A stretch of DNA of 64,000 nt from Ecdyonurus torrentis (Eukaryota; Arthropoda; Insecta; Ephemeroptera; Heptageniidae): positions 18,547,249 to 18,611,248 of the forward strand of contig OX439133.1 in the NCBI GenBank assembly GCA_949318235.1, written 5' to 3'. Shown here piece by piece: positions 20,236 to 30,837 of the stretch; position 1 is the stretch's first letter; the number at the start of each line of letters is the position of its first letter. The position numbers and the translations under genes were made by a program. The notes below the pieces were generated by a model. That model did no database searches, was not told where the DNA came from, and saw nothing but the letters and a program-made list of their open reading frames with translations.

Positions 20236-20486
20236 AAGGATGTTTGCATTCATGTTAAAGTCAACGCCATGTAGGATCACTTTATAACATGGGCTGCATG
20301 AGCTACTGATTTCAATAGTTTAAAAATACTAAGCCATATTACATTATTTGAGATACTTCGTCAACCTACTAGCAACATCAATGCTATCAAAATTATTATT
20401 TAGTATTTCTAAACTTACAAAATGAGTCATAAGCCAATTTATGGAGTGATCTAACATGATGTCGACTTTAACATGCATTCATTGCA
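20236..20486 (+). mobile_element. Family A internal-deletion foldback
   Basis: Left end GATGTTTGCATTCATGTTAAAG runs to TAAAAATACTAAGCC, then switches to the reversed element TTGAGATACTTCGTCAACC ... GATCTAACATGATGTCGAC. Independent of, but the same type as, 11903-12135. Confidence 0.55.
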
Positions 20487-20489
20487 GTA

Positions 20490-21430
20490 TATTATAATAT
20501 GTTCTAGTAACTCGTGGATTGGTGTGGTATTCCTTGACTACATTTCTTTACTTTTTCCTTGGTGTTTATATTAAAATATCTTAAATTCTCAATAGTTCAT
20601 AAAAATAGTACTTTGAGACCGTGCCTTGTAGCGACATTTTGGGTGTTTTGTGGCGCCATTTTATACCAAAGCAAGATTTGGCCTCCCTGTTCAACATTTA
20701 ATTAGAGTTAATTAGCAGATATATGGCTGCATAAGCCAATGCGCAGCTTTGGTTGTTCGACGTGGAGACTCTAATAAAGATGGAACCCAAGTGCATTAAT
20801 TTATGGCGCGTAAATAATTTCAAATACATTTTAGAAGATTTTTTTGATTTTAAAATAAATTTTAATATTTTGGGTGTGCAAAACTGTATAGTTTCGTAGA
20901 TTAAGACCATTTCTATTACCAGAAAGCGAGCCAGGTTTTAGGCGGCATTAACTGGTTAGAAATCATCAAAATTGACACTTTAGCCCAATGCTGCAATGTT
21001 AAATTAGGGTACCCTTCGTAAACCGATAATCTCCATTGGGCGAAAAAATAAATTTTAACCAAATCACTTGAAATCCAGGAAAACAAAAGCTTGTAGGCTC
21101 ACTTGTCAGTAAGATACAGTAAAAATTTCAGCTCTAAAAGCTGCTTCATTGCCCCATAAGAAAGCATGTTAAATTATAGACAAGAACACTAAGTCGTCTG
21201 CTAGCACTTTGTTAGTATTGTTGGGCTGTGAGTTTGTTAATTTTCTCACTAAACCTACTTTTGCAAGTCTTCTATTAAAATAAGAAAAGCCTTATTAATT
21301 GCGACCAAACTAAGAAATAAAAAGTGTGAACTTATTAGTAGGGTATTATCAAAGCAAGATTTTAACCTCCCCTATCCAACACTTAATTAGACGTAATTAG
21401 CAGATTTATGGCTGCATAATCTATGATTAA
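20490..21430 (+). repeat. Family H fragment flanked by 70-bp direct repeats
   Basis: 20666-20737 and 21350-21422 are direct repeats (AAAGCAAGATTT, TTAATTAGA, TTAGCAGATATATGGCTGCATAA in the first). Between them, from about 21050, is family H (CCAGGAAAACAAAAGCTT, GCCCCATAAGAAAGCATGTT, CTGCTAGCACTTTGTTAGTAT), also in the palindrome at 56740-57680. Direct repeats around a unit could be LTR remnants or recombination products. Confidence 0.5.
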
Positions 21431-21559
21431 AGTCAAGCGATAGAATAAAACGGAATATGTACATTCAGAATACGTACTGTTCGTTTTAGCAACCTAAAAC
21501 AACAATAAACTGCGATTGGTATGAGGTGTTTTTATATGAGGTATGACAATTTTTTTTTT

Positions 21560-21935
21560 GTCATTGTGTGCATTGTGCTGCACTAATCCAAGTCCAGACA
21601 TTGTCTTATCAACAGGTACGGACTTTCCAATCAATGGAATCAGCACACATGGGCCTACCAAGGCCTGAGTACACTGCCCAGCATTTGCCTTGATAGCCTA
21701 GAGAAATCATGGAAACCTCTAGGCAGGCTGGACGGTGCAATCACATCTATCATGCATCATGCACCACCCGAAAACTGTACGTTGTCATGGAATGCATGTA
21801 AACATGCATCGTTTAATGTTTTGCGCTCTCACACTTCACGTACGTACAGTACGCACCCAGCAGTGGCTCGATCATACTTGGTGAGGAGTACAGAGTTACT
21901 AGTCAGCTGCCTTCAACACTCGGTAATTCCTGCTC
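21560..21935 (-). mobile_element. tRNA-Ser/Leu-type SINE, copy 1
   Basis: Minus-strand copy of the SINE at 32780-33197. The head, reading leftward from about 21925, has TTACCGAGTGTTGAAGG as A-box region and GATCGAGCCACTGCTGGGTGCG as B box and beyond. The shared body includes ATGCATGTTTACATGCAT and GACAATGTCT. Poly-T near 21550 marks the A-rich tail on the plus strand. Confidence 0.7.
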
Positions 21936-21939
21936 GGAT

Positions 21940-22500
21940 TTCCTAGGTCATCACTCTTCATACTTCATATATATTTTTATGTAAATCACAACCTTAATTT
22001 ATTCAGCATTTTTATAGCAAGTTAAAACTTTAATATTCGTTTCCACGTAATTAGCATATCTAGATCCCAAAGTTATTTACTTATGAGCTTATGACTGTGT
22101 AAAATAATAAAATGCATAAAAAATAATATATATAATTTCAAATAATAAATTAAAAGTAATTAATACTACAATATTTGTATTTCATATTAAATATTACACA
22201 ATAATATATTAATAAAATATACTCTGTTCAAACGTAAATATAATAAAAATAACATTAATTGTTTCATTCACTTAAAAATTATCACCTTGAAAAATAATAA
22301 TAATTATTATTTAATAATTGTAAACAATAAATTGTTACTATAGTTAACTCCTGTTTAAGTGGTCACCAGAGCAAAAAAAAAAAAAAAAAAAAAAAAATTA
22401 AGATTATCTTTAATCGAACTCTTGCTATGTCCGCTTTTATTTGTTTGGTTTTCCTAAAAATCTGTGCTCTTATAATCAGTTTTGTAGTCGTCACCTAAAT
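21940..22500. other. AT-rich stretch with poly-A
   Basis: AT-rich module copy at about 22100-22260 and an A-run at about 22374-22397. No gene is seen. Confidence 0.4.
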
Positions 22501-22504
22501 TTTC

Positions 22505-22615
22505 TATAACGTTACGTTAACTTCATATAAAACTATAACGATAACGTTAACTCTAATTTGTCCCCAACTATAACGTTACCTTTAACGTTAACTTGAGTTA
22601 ACTATAACGTTAACA
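22505..22615. repeat. Cluster of TAACGTTA palindromes
   Basis: Five copies of the palindrome TAACGTTA within about 110 bases, separated by irregular A/T text (for example TAACGTTACGTTAAC). Not seen as a cluster elsewhere in the window. Confidence 0.6.
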
Positions 22616-22619
22616 GCTT

Positions 22620-23720
22620 TTTTAGACGATATTTATTTTTTTTAATTATTTATTTCATAAGTTTAATAATTCATAAAGATAATATTTTACTTATATTTAC
22701 TCATTTATAATTAAAAGGTTAATTTGAGTTTTTATTTCTCTCACCTCGTCAGTATATTATACATGTATGTATATTAAAAACGATCTCCTCTTTTAGTACA
22801 ATATGAAATAAATCTAATACTTACAATTATTGGTCTTCCACATTGGTATAGTTTTTCTTGTGTTTTAATATTTAAATAAATTGTTTTGTATTGTATAATA
22901 CATTTTTTAAACTAACAAACAAATACTAAATTGTAACAGTAAAATTTTTTCAATACAACGAATTATCAGAATTGAACTATATGCAATATTAATAAGATTG
23001 AACAAAATTGGACATGTAAATTTTTTTTTTTTTTAATAAAACTCCAAACTCTTTTCGTCGGATTGTAGAAAGATGTTAATGCTAAGTTTTGATATCAATT
23101 TATTATTGCATTATAATCATGTTGTTTTATTTCATTCGTCACAGTCTTCAATGCTCGTATCTCGTATCAGTTTCAGGAATAAATTTCGTTTCATAGTAAA
23201 AGCTTAGTAGAGGAAGCATGTAATATTTCGTCTTCTATTATACCCTGAAATAAATTGATATCGAAATATAATATATAAAAAATATATATTAAATAATTAA
23301 ATAAAAGTAAAAAAACAATAAAATAATTATTTTTAAACAATAGTATTTAAATAAATATTTTATACTTTTTAATAAAAACTTGTAATTTGTTATTATTTAT
23401 AAAAGTGTAGTAAAATTTACATAAAAAAAGTAATTTTACAATAATTTAATTAGAAAATATACAAAATTCCCCGTAATTTGCAATTGGATTAGTTTAAAAA
23501 AGAACAATTTTATTTAATTTTTACATAATATATTAACACTTACTGTAACTTAAAGTATAATTTCACAATAATAATAATAAATGGTTTTTATTAGAGGCCA
23601 AAATTGTATACAACATAATGATATATATGTGTTATTAGGAAATTTATCGTTTTAAAAATGATCAACGCAGAAATACAACTATTTTTAAAAGTTTTTTTAT
23701 AATATTAACTAATTGCAACT
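22620..23720. other. AT-rich stretch without gene
   Basis: Mostly A/T with one more AT-rich module at about 23270-23420 and an unassigned region around 23040-23250. No support for exons or RNAs. Confidence 0.35.
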
Positions 23721-23724
23721 TAAA

Positions 23725-23975
23725 GCCCTTATAAACTTCTTTTTTTTTAATCAATTAGAATACTTGATTTATATTTAATATACCTTATTACCCCGAATCA
23801 GCTCGTCCGTTTCCGCGCTCGTGGACTAGTGAGCTGTGACGTCATAAATCCGCAGGTGCTATTTTGTAAATGAGAAATCAATTAGAAATCAATAACCCTA
23901 TTCAAATCAACGTTGATATTTAGGTATGTTAGGATATTAGACATGTTTTTTGTTCTAAGTATTCTACGCCTGTAA
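23725..23975 (+). mobile_element. Family E, right half
   Basis: GCTGTGACGTCATAAATCCGC, ATTTTGTAAATGAGAAATC, CAACGTTGATATTTAGGTATG and CTACGCCTGTAAAGG match 41065-41206. TGACGTCA at 23837. Confidence 0.6.
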
Positions 23976-23979
23976 AGGA

Positions 23980-24840
23980 TGATTACACAATACCGAAGTA
24001 ACGTAAAATTATCATGACCGCTTGTGATTGAGCAATTCGTCATTGACTAGACCTTTACTTCAGTAACCTCTAAACTTTTAAAATAAATTTTTATTTTTTA
24101 GAAAAAAAATTATTTTTTTTATTAGAGATTTTTATTATTTACTTGGTTGCTACTTTATTATTATTAAAGCTTTTATCATTTTTTCTCATTGAAATACGGT
24201 GTGTAGGTGTACAAAAACCATCTTTCTCTCTCTCTCTCCTCACAAAATGCTATCTCTCTGGTTTTTGTTGTGACACACGCTTGGTTTTACAAGATTTTAA
24301 CTTTACACATTAACAAAATTACTTTTTCAACTTTCTGAAAATGTACAAAATATGTTTTCTCTCACTTTTACTTTTCATATACCATATAAGTTTTTACTAT
24401 ATATACATACATAAAGTCTATTATATAATTTAATATTCTATTACAAAATAACATATGATGTGGTAAAAACTTTATTTTCTCTGATATTTTATAATTTTAT
24501 TTATTTGTGCAAATTATAATTAAGGACCAGTGTTAGTATATATAAAAAAGTTTAATTTTGTTTTTGTAAATTTTGCACAATTTTTTTTTTCCTTTAAATT
24601 AAAACAGTCTGTAAAACATTGCTGCTTTACTTTTATTTACATATATTTCCATTTTTTAGTCTTATTTTAAGATATTTCTTCGTATCTTGCCTCAGACTTT
24701 TGAGAATGTCATGTATAGTGTTTTTGTGACAAACGTTTGGCTTTTTTTTTCGATTGATTGTAAAGCAAAATTAGCTTTATAGAGCAAATACGTAACTGTA
24801 GTAAAATAAAAATAACTTACTGGAGAATTTTCAATATTTT
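23980..24840. other. Unassigned AT-rich sequence
   Basis: Short CT runs at about 24222-24240. No assigned repeat or gene. Confidence 0.3.
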
Positions 24841-24842
24841 TT

Positions 24843-25014
24843 ATATTGACTGATAAAGGAACAACTGTTTTGAAGCTGACTATAAGCAATTTCGTTCATA
24901 TCCGCTTCCGTTTCGACTTACTGCGCATGCGTAGTAAGGAGAAAAGGAAGCGGATGTGACCGAAAATCGCTTTTAGTCGGCCTTAAAACTGTTGTTCCTT
25001 TATTAGTCAATATT
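24843..25014. mobile_element. Foldback with NRF1-like centre
   Basis: Near-complete palindrome of about 170 bp. Left TGATAAAGGAACAACTGTTTT pairs with right AAAACTGTTGTTCCTTTATTA, and left CATATCCGCTTCC pairs with right GGAAGCGGATGTG. The centre is CTGCGCATGCGTAG, close to the NRF1 consensus YGCGCAYGCGCR. Single copy here. Confidence 0.65.
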
Positions 25015-25130
25015 GTATGATAAATAGCTATTTTTTTTAAATATAACTTTGTAAGAGCCGTAACCTGCAACATCTATACTTAACCCTTAGTTATCTTTTT
25101 TTAACTGTTATAACAATCAAAATAACAACT

Positions 25131-25470
25131 TAAAGGAATAGACCAGAAGAAAGCATTAGTATTTATATCACAAAACACTTGATGGGACTTGCATAAGTTT
25201 TAGTTTGTCTCAAAACCCAAATGTAGCTACATAGAAGTGATCAGAAAATTTCAATTTATGCAACCTGCACAACATTTTCATACTAATTTTTGCATGTTTC
25301 TGACGTCAGAAACAGAAACATGAATAGTCACGCAAATTACATACTTTACAGTATTTTCACTCTCTCTCGTGAGGCTACATAAATATTCTGGTAAAAATGG
25401 TCACTATAGTTTTGAAGATCCCATTTTATGTTTATTCATTTAAAAGCACATGTGGTCTATAGCTTTAGCT
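25131..25470 (+). mobile_element. Family D element
   Basis: TTAAAGGAATAGACCAG at the left and TGTGGTCTATAGCTTTAG at the right form the inverted ends. Landmarks are TTGTCTCAAAACCCAA, GCAACCTGCACAACATTTTC, TTCTGACGTCAGAAAC and CTCTCGTGAGGCTACAT. This copy has no B insertion, so it is the empty site for the copy at 27450. Confidence 0.7.
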
Positions 25471-25479
25471 ACGGTTTAT

Positions 25480-25840
25480 AACTAGTCAGTTAGTGTTGCA
25501 GCTTACAGGGGTAAATAATATAGCACATAAAATGTAGCAAATTGTAAAGAAATAATTAAAACAGTATATTCATGTTACTCTTTACAGTATTTCAATAATC
25601 TGTAAAAGAGATTAATAAAATTGTTACAAATGTCTTTACTAATCATGCAGTTAAAATATTATGCTTAGTAAATTTATATTTTTTTACAATATTCTAATAA
25701 ATACCTATGAAGATGTGCATTGTATAAAACTAACATGATGAAATACTCTTATGACAAGTGATAATGGTTCAAAATGAGTCAGAGGACCATGTAAAGACTC
25801 TCACGTAATAGTTCTATCCTGAGTCAAAAGAATGTGCCCT
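25480..25840. other. Unassigned AT-rich sequence
   Basis: No assigned repeat, gene or structured RNA. Confidence 0.3.
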
Positions 25841-25842
25841 CA

Positions 25843-25990
25843 CTGTGTACTTATGGGCTGTGTAATTAGGCCGTGGCTGTCCTGTGTATGCTTTTCCATT
25901 AATTGGAAAGTCCTTACCTGTCGATAAGACAATGTCTTGACTGGGACTGGGATTGATGTTGCACGATATGACAAGCAAATGTGTACATAT
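25843..25990 (+). mobile_element. tRNA-Ser/Leu-type SINE, 3' part
   Basis: Matches 33005-33140 of the full copy: CTTTTCCATTAATTGGAAAG, CTTACCTGTCGATAAGACAA and TTGACTGGGACTGGGATTG. The tRNA-like head is missing. It sits about 150 bases upstream of the guanylate cyclase exon, so it is probably intronic. Confidence 0.65.
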
Positions 25991-26143
25991 GTCTATTTTC
26001 AAATTTTCATAAAAAATAATCAATGATATTTTTGAATCATGAAAACATTAATGTAACTGTTAAAAATTAAGCTTTATTAAAATGTGATATTTTTTCTTTG
26101 AAAACCTAACATTTACTTACCTTAAATATTTAATTTTCACAGG

Positions 26144-26281
26144 TTGTTGCGCATTTCGTTGGTCAAACCCGTATTCTTGAGTTCGAACCTGAGAAGACGA
26201 TTCACTGGTCAGGAGGACGAACTGAAGCCCCACTTGATACACCTCCTTGCGGCTTTGATGGCGAGTTATGTCCCGATAATT
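26144..26281 (+). CDS. Receptor guanylate cyclase, one internal exon (partial)
   Basis: The exon follows a pyrimidine-leaning TTTAATTTTCACAG acceptor and ends at a perfect GTAAGT donor. One frame stays open and translates to a peptide containing IHWSGGRTEAPLDTPPCGFD, preceded by FEPEKT. From family knowledge, this W-GG-...-D-PPCGF pattern is the membrane-proximal, cysteine-bearing end of the ligand-binding ectodomain of single-pass receptor guanylate cyclases (natriuretic-peptide-receptor and arthropod Gyc types), which make cGMP on ligand binding. The transmembrane segment, kinase-homology domain and cyclase domain would lie downstream and are not visible; a gap begins 19 bases after the exon. 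Upstream exons were not found. Edges may be off by one base. Subfamily is not determinable from this exon alone. Confidence 0.75.
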
Positions 26282-26300
26282 GTAAGTATCTAGAAATATT

Positions 26301-26500
26301 NNNNNNNNNNNNNNNNNNNNNNNNNNNNNNNNNNNNNNNNNNNNNNNNNNNNNNNNNNNNNNNNNNNNNNNNNNNNNNNNNNNNNNNNNNNNNNNNNNNN
26401 NNNNNNNNNNNNNNNNNNNNNNNNNNNNNNNNNNNNNNNNNNNNNNNNNNNNNNNNNNNNNNNNNNNNNNNNNNNNNNNNNNNNNNNNNNNNNNNNNNNN
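26301..26500. other. Assembly gap (200 N)
   Basis: Exactly 200 N, likely a placeholder length, between the exon's donor flank and an AG microsatellite. The next exon, if close, may be lost here. Confidence 0.95.
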
Positions 26501-26542
<42 letters not shown>

Positions 26543-26740
26543 CAAATTCATAAATTTTCTCCGCGCAAAAAAAAACCGCCCAGCATTTTTTTTTTGCTAG
26601 ACATGTTATTTAAACTTGAAAAAAAAAGATGCTGGTGAGTTTTTTATGTTTGTTGACCATTCTCTCTCTCTTTCTGCCTCTCTCTCTTATCTCTCTCTCT
26701 CTCTCTCTCTCACATTCTCTCTCTCTCTCTCCAAACAAAT
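26501..26740. repeat. AG and CT microsatellites at gap edge
   Basis: AG repeat at 26501-26539 and interrupted CT repeats at about 26660-26731. A/G repeats of this type plausibly caused the assembly break. Confidence 0.85.
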
Positions 26741-26744
26741 CAAA

Positions 26745-27190
26745 ATGATAAATGTATTTCGTTACTAGTATGACCTAGCTCTCTTACTAAATATTTTTAA
26801 CACTACTTGTATCAGATGAAAATTATTAAAAAAAAAATATGAGATTAAAAAAGAAAATTATATATAATAATTTTGCATTTCATCTACATTATCCAATTTT
26901 TTTTCTTTTAAATGAAAAAGGTAAAATATATAAGAGCGGAAGTTAATAAATTTCATTTAAAATAAAATTGTGTAAGATTTCTAATAACTGTTACAGCTTT
27001 ATTAATTTATTCAATTTTTTAGAGACTTTTTTTAAAAAAATTTCATTGACAGTTATAACGAGAGGCGATAAAAAGCACCCGCTAATACGTATAATTTGGT
27101 AGTTCATTCATAAGTTAATAGGATGTGTAAATAATCATTCATATGGGCTATGGGCGTAATTTTATCGATAATTTTATCATTGATGCGTAA
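26745..27190. other. Unassigned AT-rich sequence
   Basis: No exon-like coding frame, so the following guanylate cyclase exon is not here. Contains a small inverted pair around ATAATTTTATCGATAATTTTAT. Confidence 0.35.
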
Positions 27191-27191
27191 A

Positions 27192-27414
27192 TTTACACGG
27201 ACAAAAATAAATACGTAATAATTATGCTAGCTCATTTTCAGCACAATTTGTACAAAACAGCATAATTTATGCTATATTGCATAATAATTATGTTATATAG
27301 CATAAATATTATGTTGTACAGCATAATTATTTATGTTGTTTCAATTTAGCATTTTTTATGCTATAACCGACATAAATGCAGCATAAATTGCGTAATTTAT
27401 TCTTTCCGTGCTTA
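27192..27414 (+). mobile_element. Family I element
   Basis: Ends CACGGACAAAAATAAAT and ATTTATTCTTTCCGTG are inverted. The body is dense in GCATAATTATG / CATAATTTATGC palindromes. Other copies: 43205-43376 (minus), 45310-45487, 46905-47060, 50527-50855 and 53583-53722. Confidence 0.65.
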
Positions 27415-27449
27415 ATTTTATGTTCAAAATATTCATTTTAAATATTCTT

Positions 27450-28127
27450 AAAGGAATAAGCCAGAGAAAAAACATAAGCATTTATATCATAAAACACTTA
27501 TTGGGACTTACATAAATAACTTCAGTTTGTCTCAAAACCCAACTGTAGCTCCGTAGCAGTGATCAGAAATTTCAATTTATGCAACCGGCACAACATTTTC
27601 AAACTAATTTTGCATGTTTATGATATGTCAAAAATATGAATAGCCACTTAAGCGGGAAATCAGCTACTGCGGGATTTGACTAAAAAGTTGTAAAGACAGA
27701 AAAATCTGAAATTTTGTACAGTGATACATTAGGTTTAGGTATCTTCAAAAATGTAAAAATTTTGGGGGGTCACCATGCTAGATTTTTAATTATGGTATTT
27801 TGAAGTTTAAGTCCCATAAGAGCCCATGTTAATTTCAATAATTAATTTCTCTCTTATCTGATGGTTTTGGGTTCTGAAATTTTTATCATAGGTAACTGTT
27901 ACCATTAACTTTCAAATGGCATCATAAAATTGAGAAGTTTTCTTTTGAAATTCTGAGATACAAGCTATCTATATACAATCCTTAAATTGTATACTTTACA
28001 GTAATTTCATGCTCTCTCGTGGGGCTACATTAACATTCTTGTAAAAATTGTCATCAGTTTTGAAGATCCCATTTCATGTTTATTCATTAAAAATCACATG
28101 TTGTTTTATGTGGTCTATGGCTTTAAA
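27450..28127 (+). mobile_element. Family D element split by family B
   Basis: Left part (AAAGGAATAAGCCAGAG ... AATATGAATAGCCAC) and right part (ATTGTATACTTTACAG ... GGTCTATGGCTTTAA) are collinear with 25131-25470. Removing 27652-27981 plus one TTAA restores continuity. Confidence 0.75.
27652..27981 (+). mobile_element. Family B element nested in D
   Basis: 330 bp flanked on both sides by TTAA (27648-27651 and 27982-27985). Landmarks are GCGGGAAATCAGCTACTGC, GGGTCACCATGCTAGAT, CCCATAAGAGCCCATG and CTATATACAATCC. The best evidence that B duplicates TTAA. Confidence 0.85.
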
Positions 28128-28455
28128 GAGAGTTTCTGGCCCCAAAAATTAAATTAAAAACGTAAAAATCATGAGATGGGACCATAAATCATGCACATAT
28201 TATATCTTTCAACCCTTCTGTAGCCTCACAACCTAGGGTTGAAAACTGTAAAGTAGGCAACTTTAGGAATTCATGACATCATCAATTCCGGGTCTAAAAT
28301 ATAAATTGTAGCGCAGGTTGCCTACTTTACAAATTTTCTCCCTAGTTTGTAAGAGTACTGAAGGTTTAAGGCACAAAGTATGTGAATTTATAATAGTCCT
28401 ATCTCTGCATTTATCATTGAGAGTAAATTTGTTTTTGAGGCTAGGGGCTCTTTAA
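28125..28455 (+). mobile_element. Family L element
   Basis: TTAAAGAGAGTTTCTGG at the left and GGGGCTCTTTAAG at the right, sharing the TTAA with D. Inner inverted pair GTAAAGTAGGCAAC / GGTTGCCTACTTTAC. A partial second copy is at 58433-58530. Confidence 0.55.
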
Positions 28456-28694
28456 GTATCTTACGTAAGAAAAAATATGTACAATTTTAGTTATTGAAAT
28501 TAACACGTATTTTAATTCTTATTAAAAAAACAATAAGAGTGTGAATATGTTCACCATTTCTCATCTTGAAATTTATACTGTCAAGTTAACTTAATAAATT
28601 TTAGAATAAAGAAACAAAAAATAAATATATCACAATTAAAACTAAGCATTGCAAAAAGTAAAACTAAATAATGTCATTTATAAAGTGTAGTATA

Positions 28695-30755
28695 CCCGAG
28701 TAGAACGCTAAGTATGACAATTCTATGATTTTTCAATGAAATTTCAATGAAATGTCCCATAACGATGACACAACTGCGATTTAATGAAGACAAAGTATGA
28801 CAAAAATAATTTTTTTAAAATGTCTAACAATGAAATTTCGATGACAAAAAGACGACATAACGACGACATGAAATTTTTTGTTTTTACAAAAATGAAATAA
28901 GTATGACAGCAAAAAATTATTGATGAAATAACGCTGGCAGTTTTATTTTTCAAAAACCTAAATGCGACACAACGACGACAACGATTAAAATTCAATATGT
29001 ATGAAATAACGATGACACGAAGAAATAATAATTTAAATTATTATTTCTTCGTGTCATCGTTATTTCATACATATTGAATTTTAATCGTTGTCATCGTTGT
29101 GTCGCATTTAGGTTTTTGAAAAATAAAACTGCCATCGTTATTTCATCAATAATTTTTTGCTGTCATACTTATTTCATTTTTGTAAAAACAAAAAATTTCA
29201 TGTCGTCGTTATGTCGTCTTTAAGTCATCGAATTTTCGGTTTTAGCTGGTAGATTGATAGAAAAATATCATATTATATATATAATTAAATAATTAATCTA
29301 TATTAATATAACGTGTGTGATTAAAATTACTACTGACATAATTATATAGATTTTTTTTCCTATGTGCAAAAATGCATGCTAAACGGTTTCGGAGTGTGTA
29401 TTTTTCAATATTGTAAAAATATAAAATAATTATTTTATATTATATTAGTTATTAATGTAATGAAATTTAATATTTTACTAAAAATTATGCCAATCTAAAT
29501 CAGCTTTAAATATAGTCAATGTGCTTATTATTAACTCTATAAGCGTAACAAAAATTGTTAAATTGATTGAATTTTTATTGTTATATATTTCTTAACACGC
29601 GTACGATAAGGCAAATTAATTGCAAGCATTAAAAGAAAATTTAAAAAAATATATTATAAATATGTTTCAAACAATTCAAAATTTAGTATTGCATAAATAT
29701 ATGGAAAGTAATAATTTAGTGCCAAAACTGACAATTATTATAATCACTTATATAGCTTTTTTTAATGCATAAAATAATGCATAAAAAATATTATTAAATA
29801 TTGCAAATACATTGTTGCGTTTAATTAATATTCAATACAAGCAATATATTTGATAAATATATATTATGATTAGAATCCTGTACAAAATCTTTGTGGTAGT
29901 GCAATGTAATATAGTAGCTTTTTCCGGTGACTCTCAGACTTGAAAAAAAAATTCAAAGTCAAGAATTAAACCCTATTTTTTCGTTTGTTTCGGAGGTTTT
30001 GATACTTTTTAGGGCAGGTAATAAAAGTTTTAATTATTTATAAAATATGTAATTTACTACAAAAATGACGATTTATTGTGTTTTCTGACTTAGATTTGCA
30101 TAAAAGTATTCACTTGATTACAAATTAATTAAGAAATCTGCAAAACAAGTTTCAAGTGAGACTTAAAAAATGCTGGGTTACTGAGTTTGGAAAGCTTTTT
30201 TATATAATATAATGCGAGCTACTCTACACGAAAGAAGAAAACTCCAACCCCGTATATAAAATTTCATGTTAGGCAGGTAGCATTTGGTATATAGGCAGGC
30301 ATTAGATTTTTTTAACAGGCAGGTCTCCGAGGTGGTCGCGCGGTGTACTTTGAAAGTTTGTCGTCGATATTTCATATTTTTACATTATTAAAATTTATCC
30401 TGAAAATTTTTGTCATCTTTATTTCATACATATGTCATTGAAATTTCATCGATAATTTCTAGTAGTATAATTTTGTCGTCATTATTTCTGATTTATGTCG
30501 TCGTTGTGTCATACTTATGCCATCGTTGTTTCATACTTATGTCATCGTTGTTTCATACTTATGTCATTGAAATGTCGTCGAAAATATTTTGCTCATTTTG
30601 CTAATATTTCTATTTTTTAACTCCATATAAATAACATGGGGCTAACGATGAAATAACGATGAAATGGGACACGTTTCATCGTTATTTCATCTTTGTGTCG
30701 CATTTATTTGTCATTCTTATTTCATCGTTGTGTCATCGTTAAAATTTTACTCGGG
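28695..30755 (+). mobile_element. 2.06-kb element with phased 11-bp repeats, copy 1
   Basis: Flanked by TA. Terminal inverted repeat CCCGAGTA / TACTCGGG. Both subterminal regions are tandem 11-mers of the type CGATGACATAA. An internal perfect hairpin is centred at about 29036 (AATAATTTAAATTATT) with arms of about 195 bp. The right end has a second inverted block (GATGAAATGGGACACG). No transposase frame: the 83-codon frame (28744-28995) merely reads through the repeats. No related family is recognised. Confidence 0.85.
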
Positions 30756-30837
30756 TAATACATATATAATTATAAGTAATAATAGCAAGTCTTAAATCAT
30801 ATCACATAAAATTTTGAATTGAGAAAAGTTCCTTTTC

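Noticed and set aside
28744..28995. 83-codon frame conserved identically at 37407-37658
   Set aside because: Identity reflects the duplicated 2.06-kb element; the frame runs through 11-bp repeats and has no domain.
28840..29232. CRISPR-like array, suggested by regular short repeats in the 2.06-kb elements
   Set aside because: Repeats are 11 bp without unique spacers, and the genome is animal.
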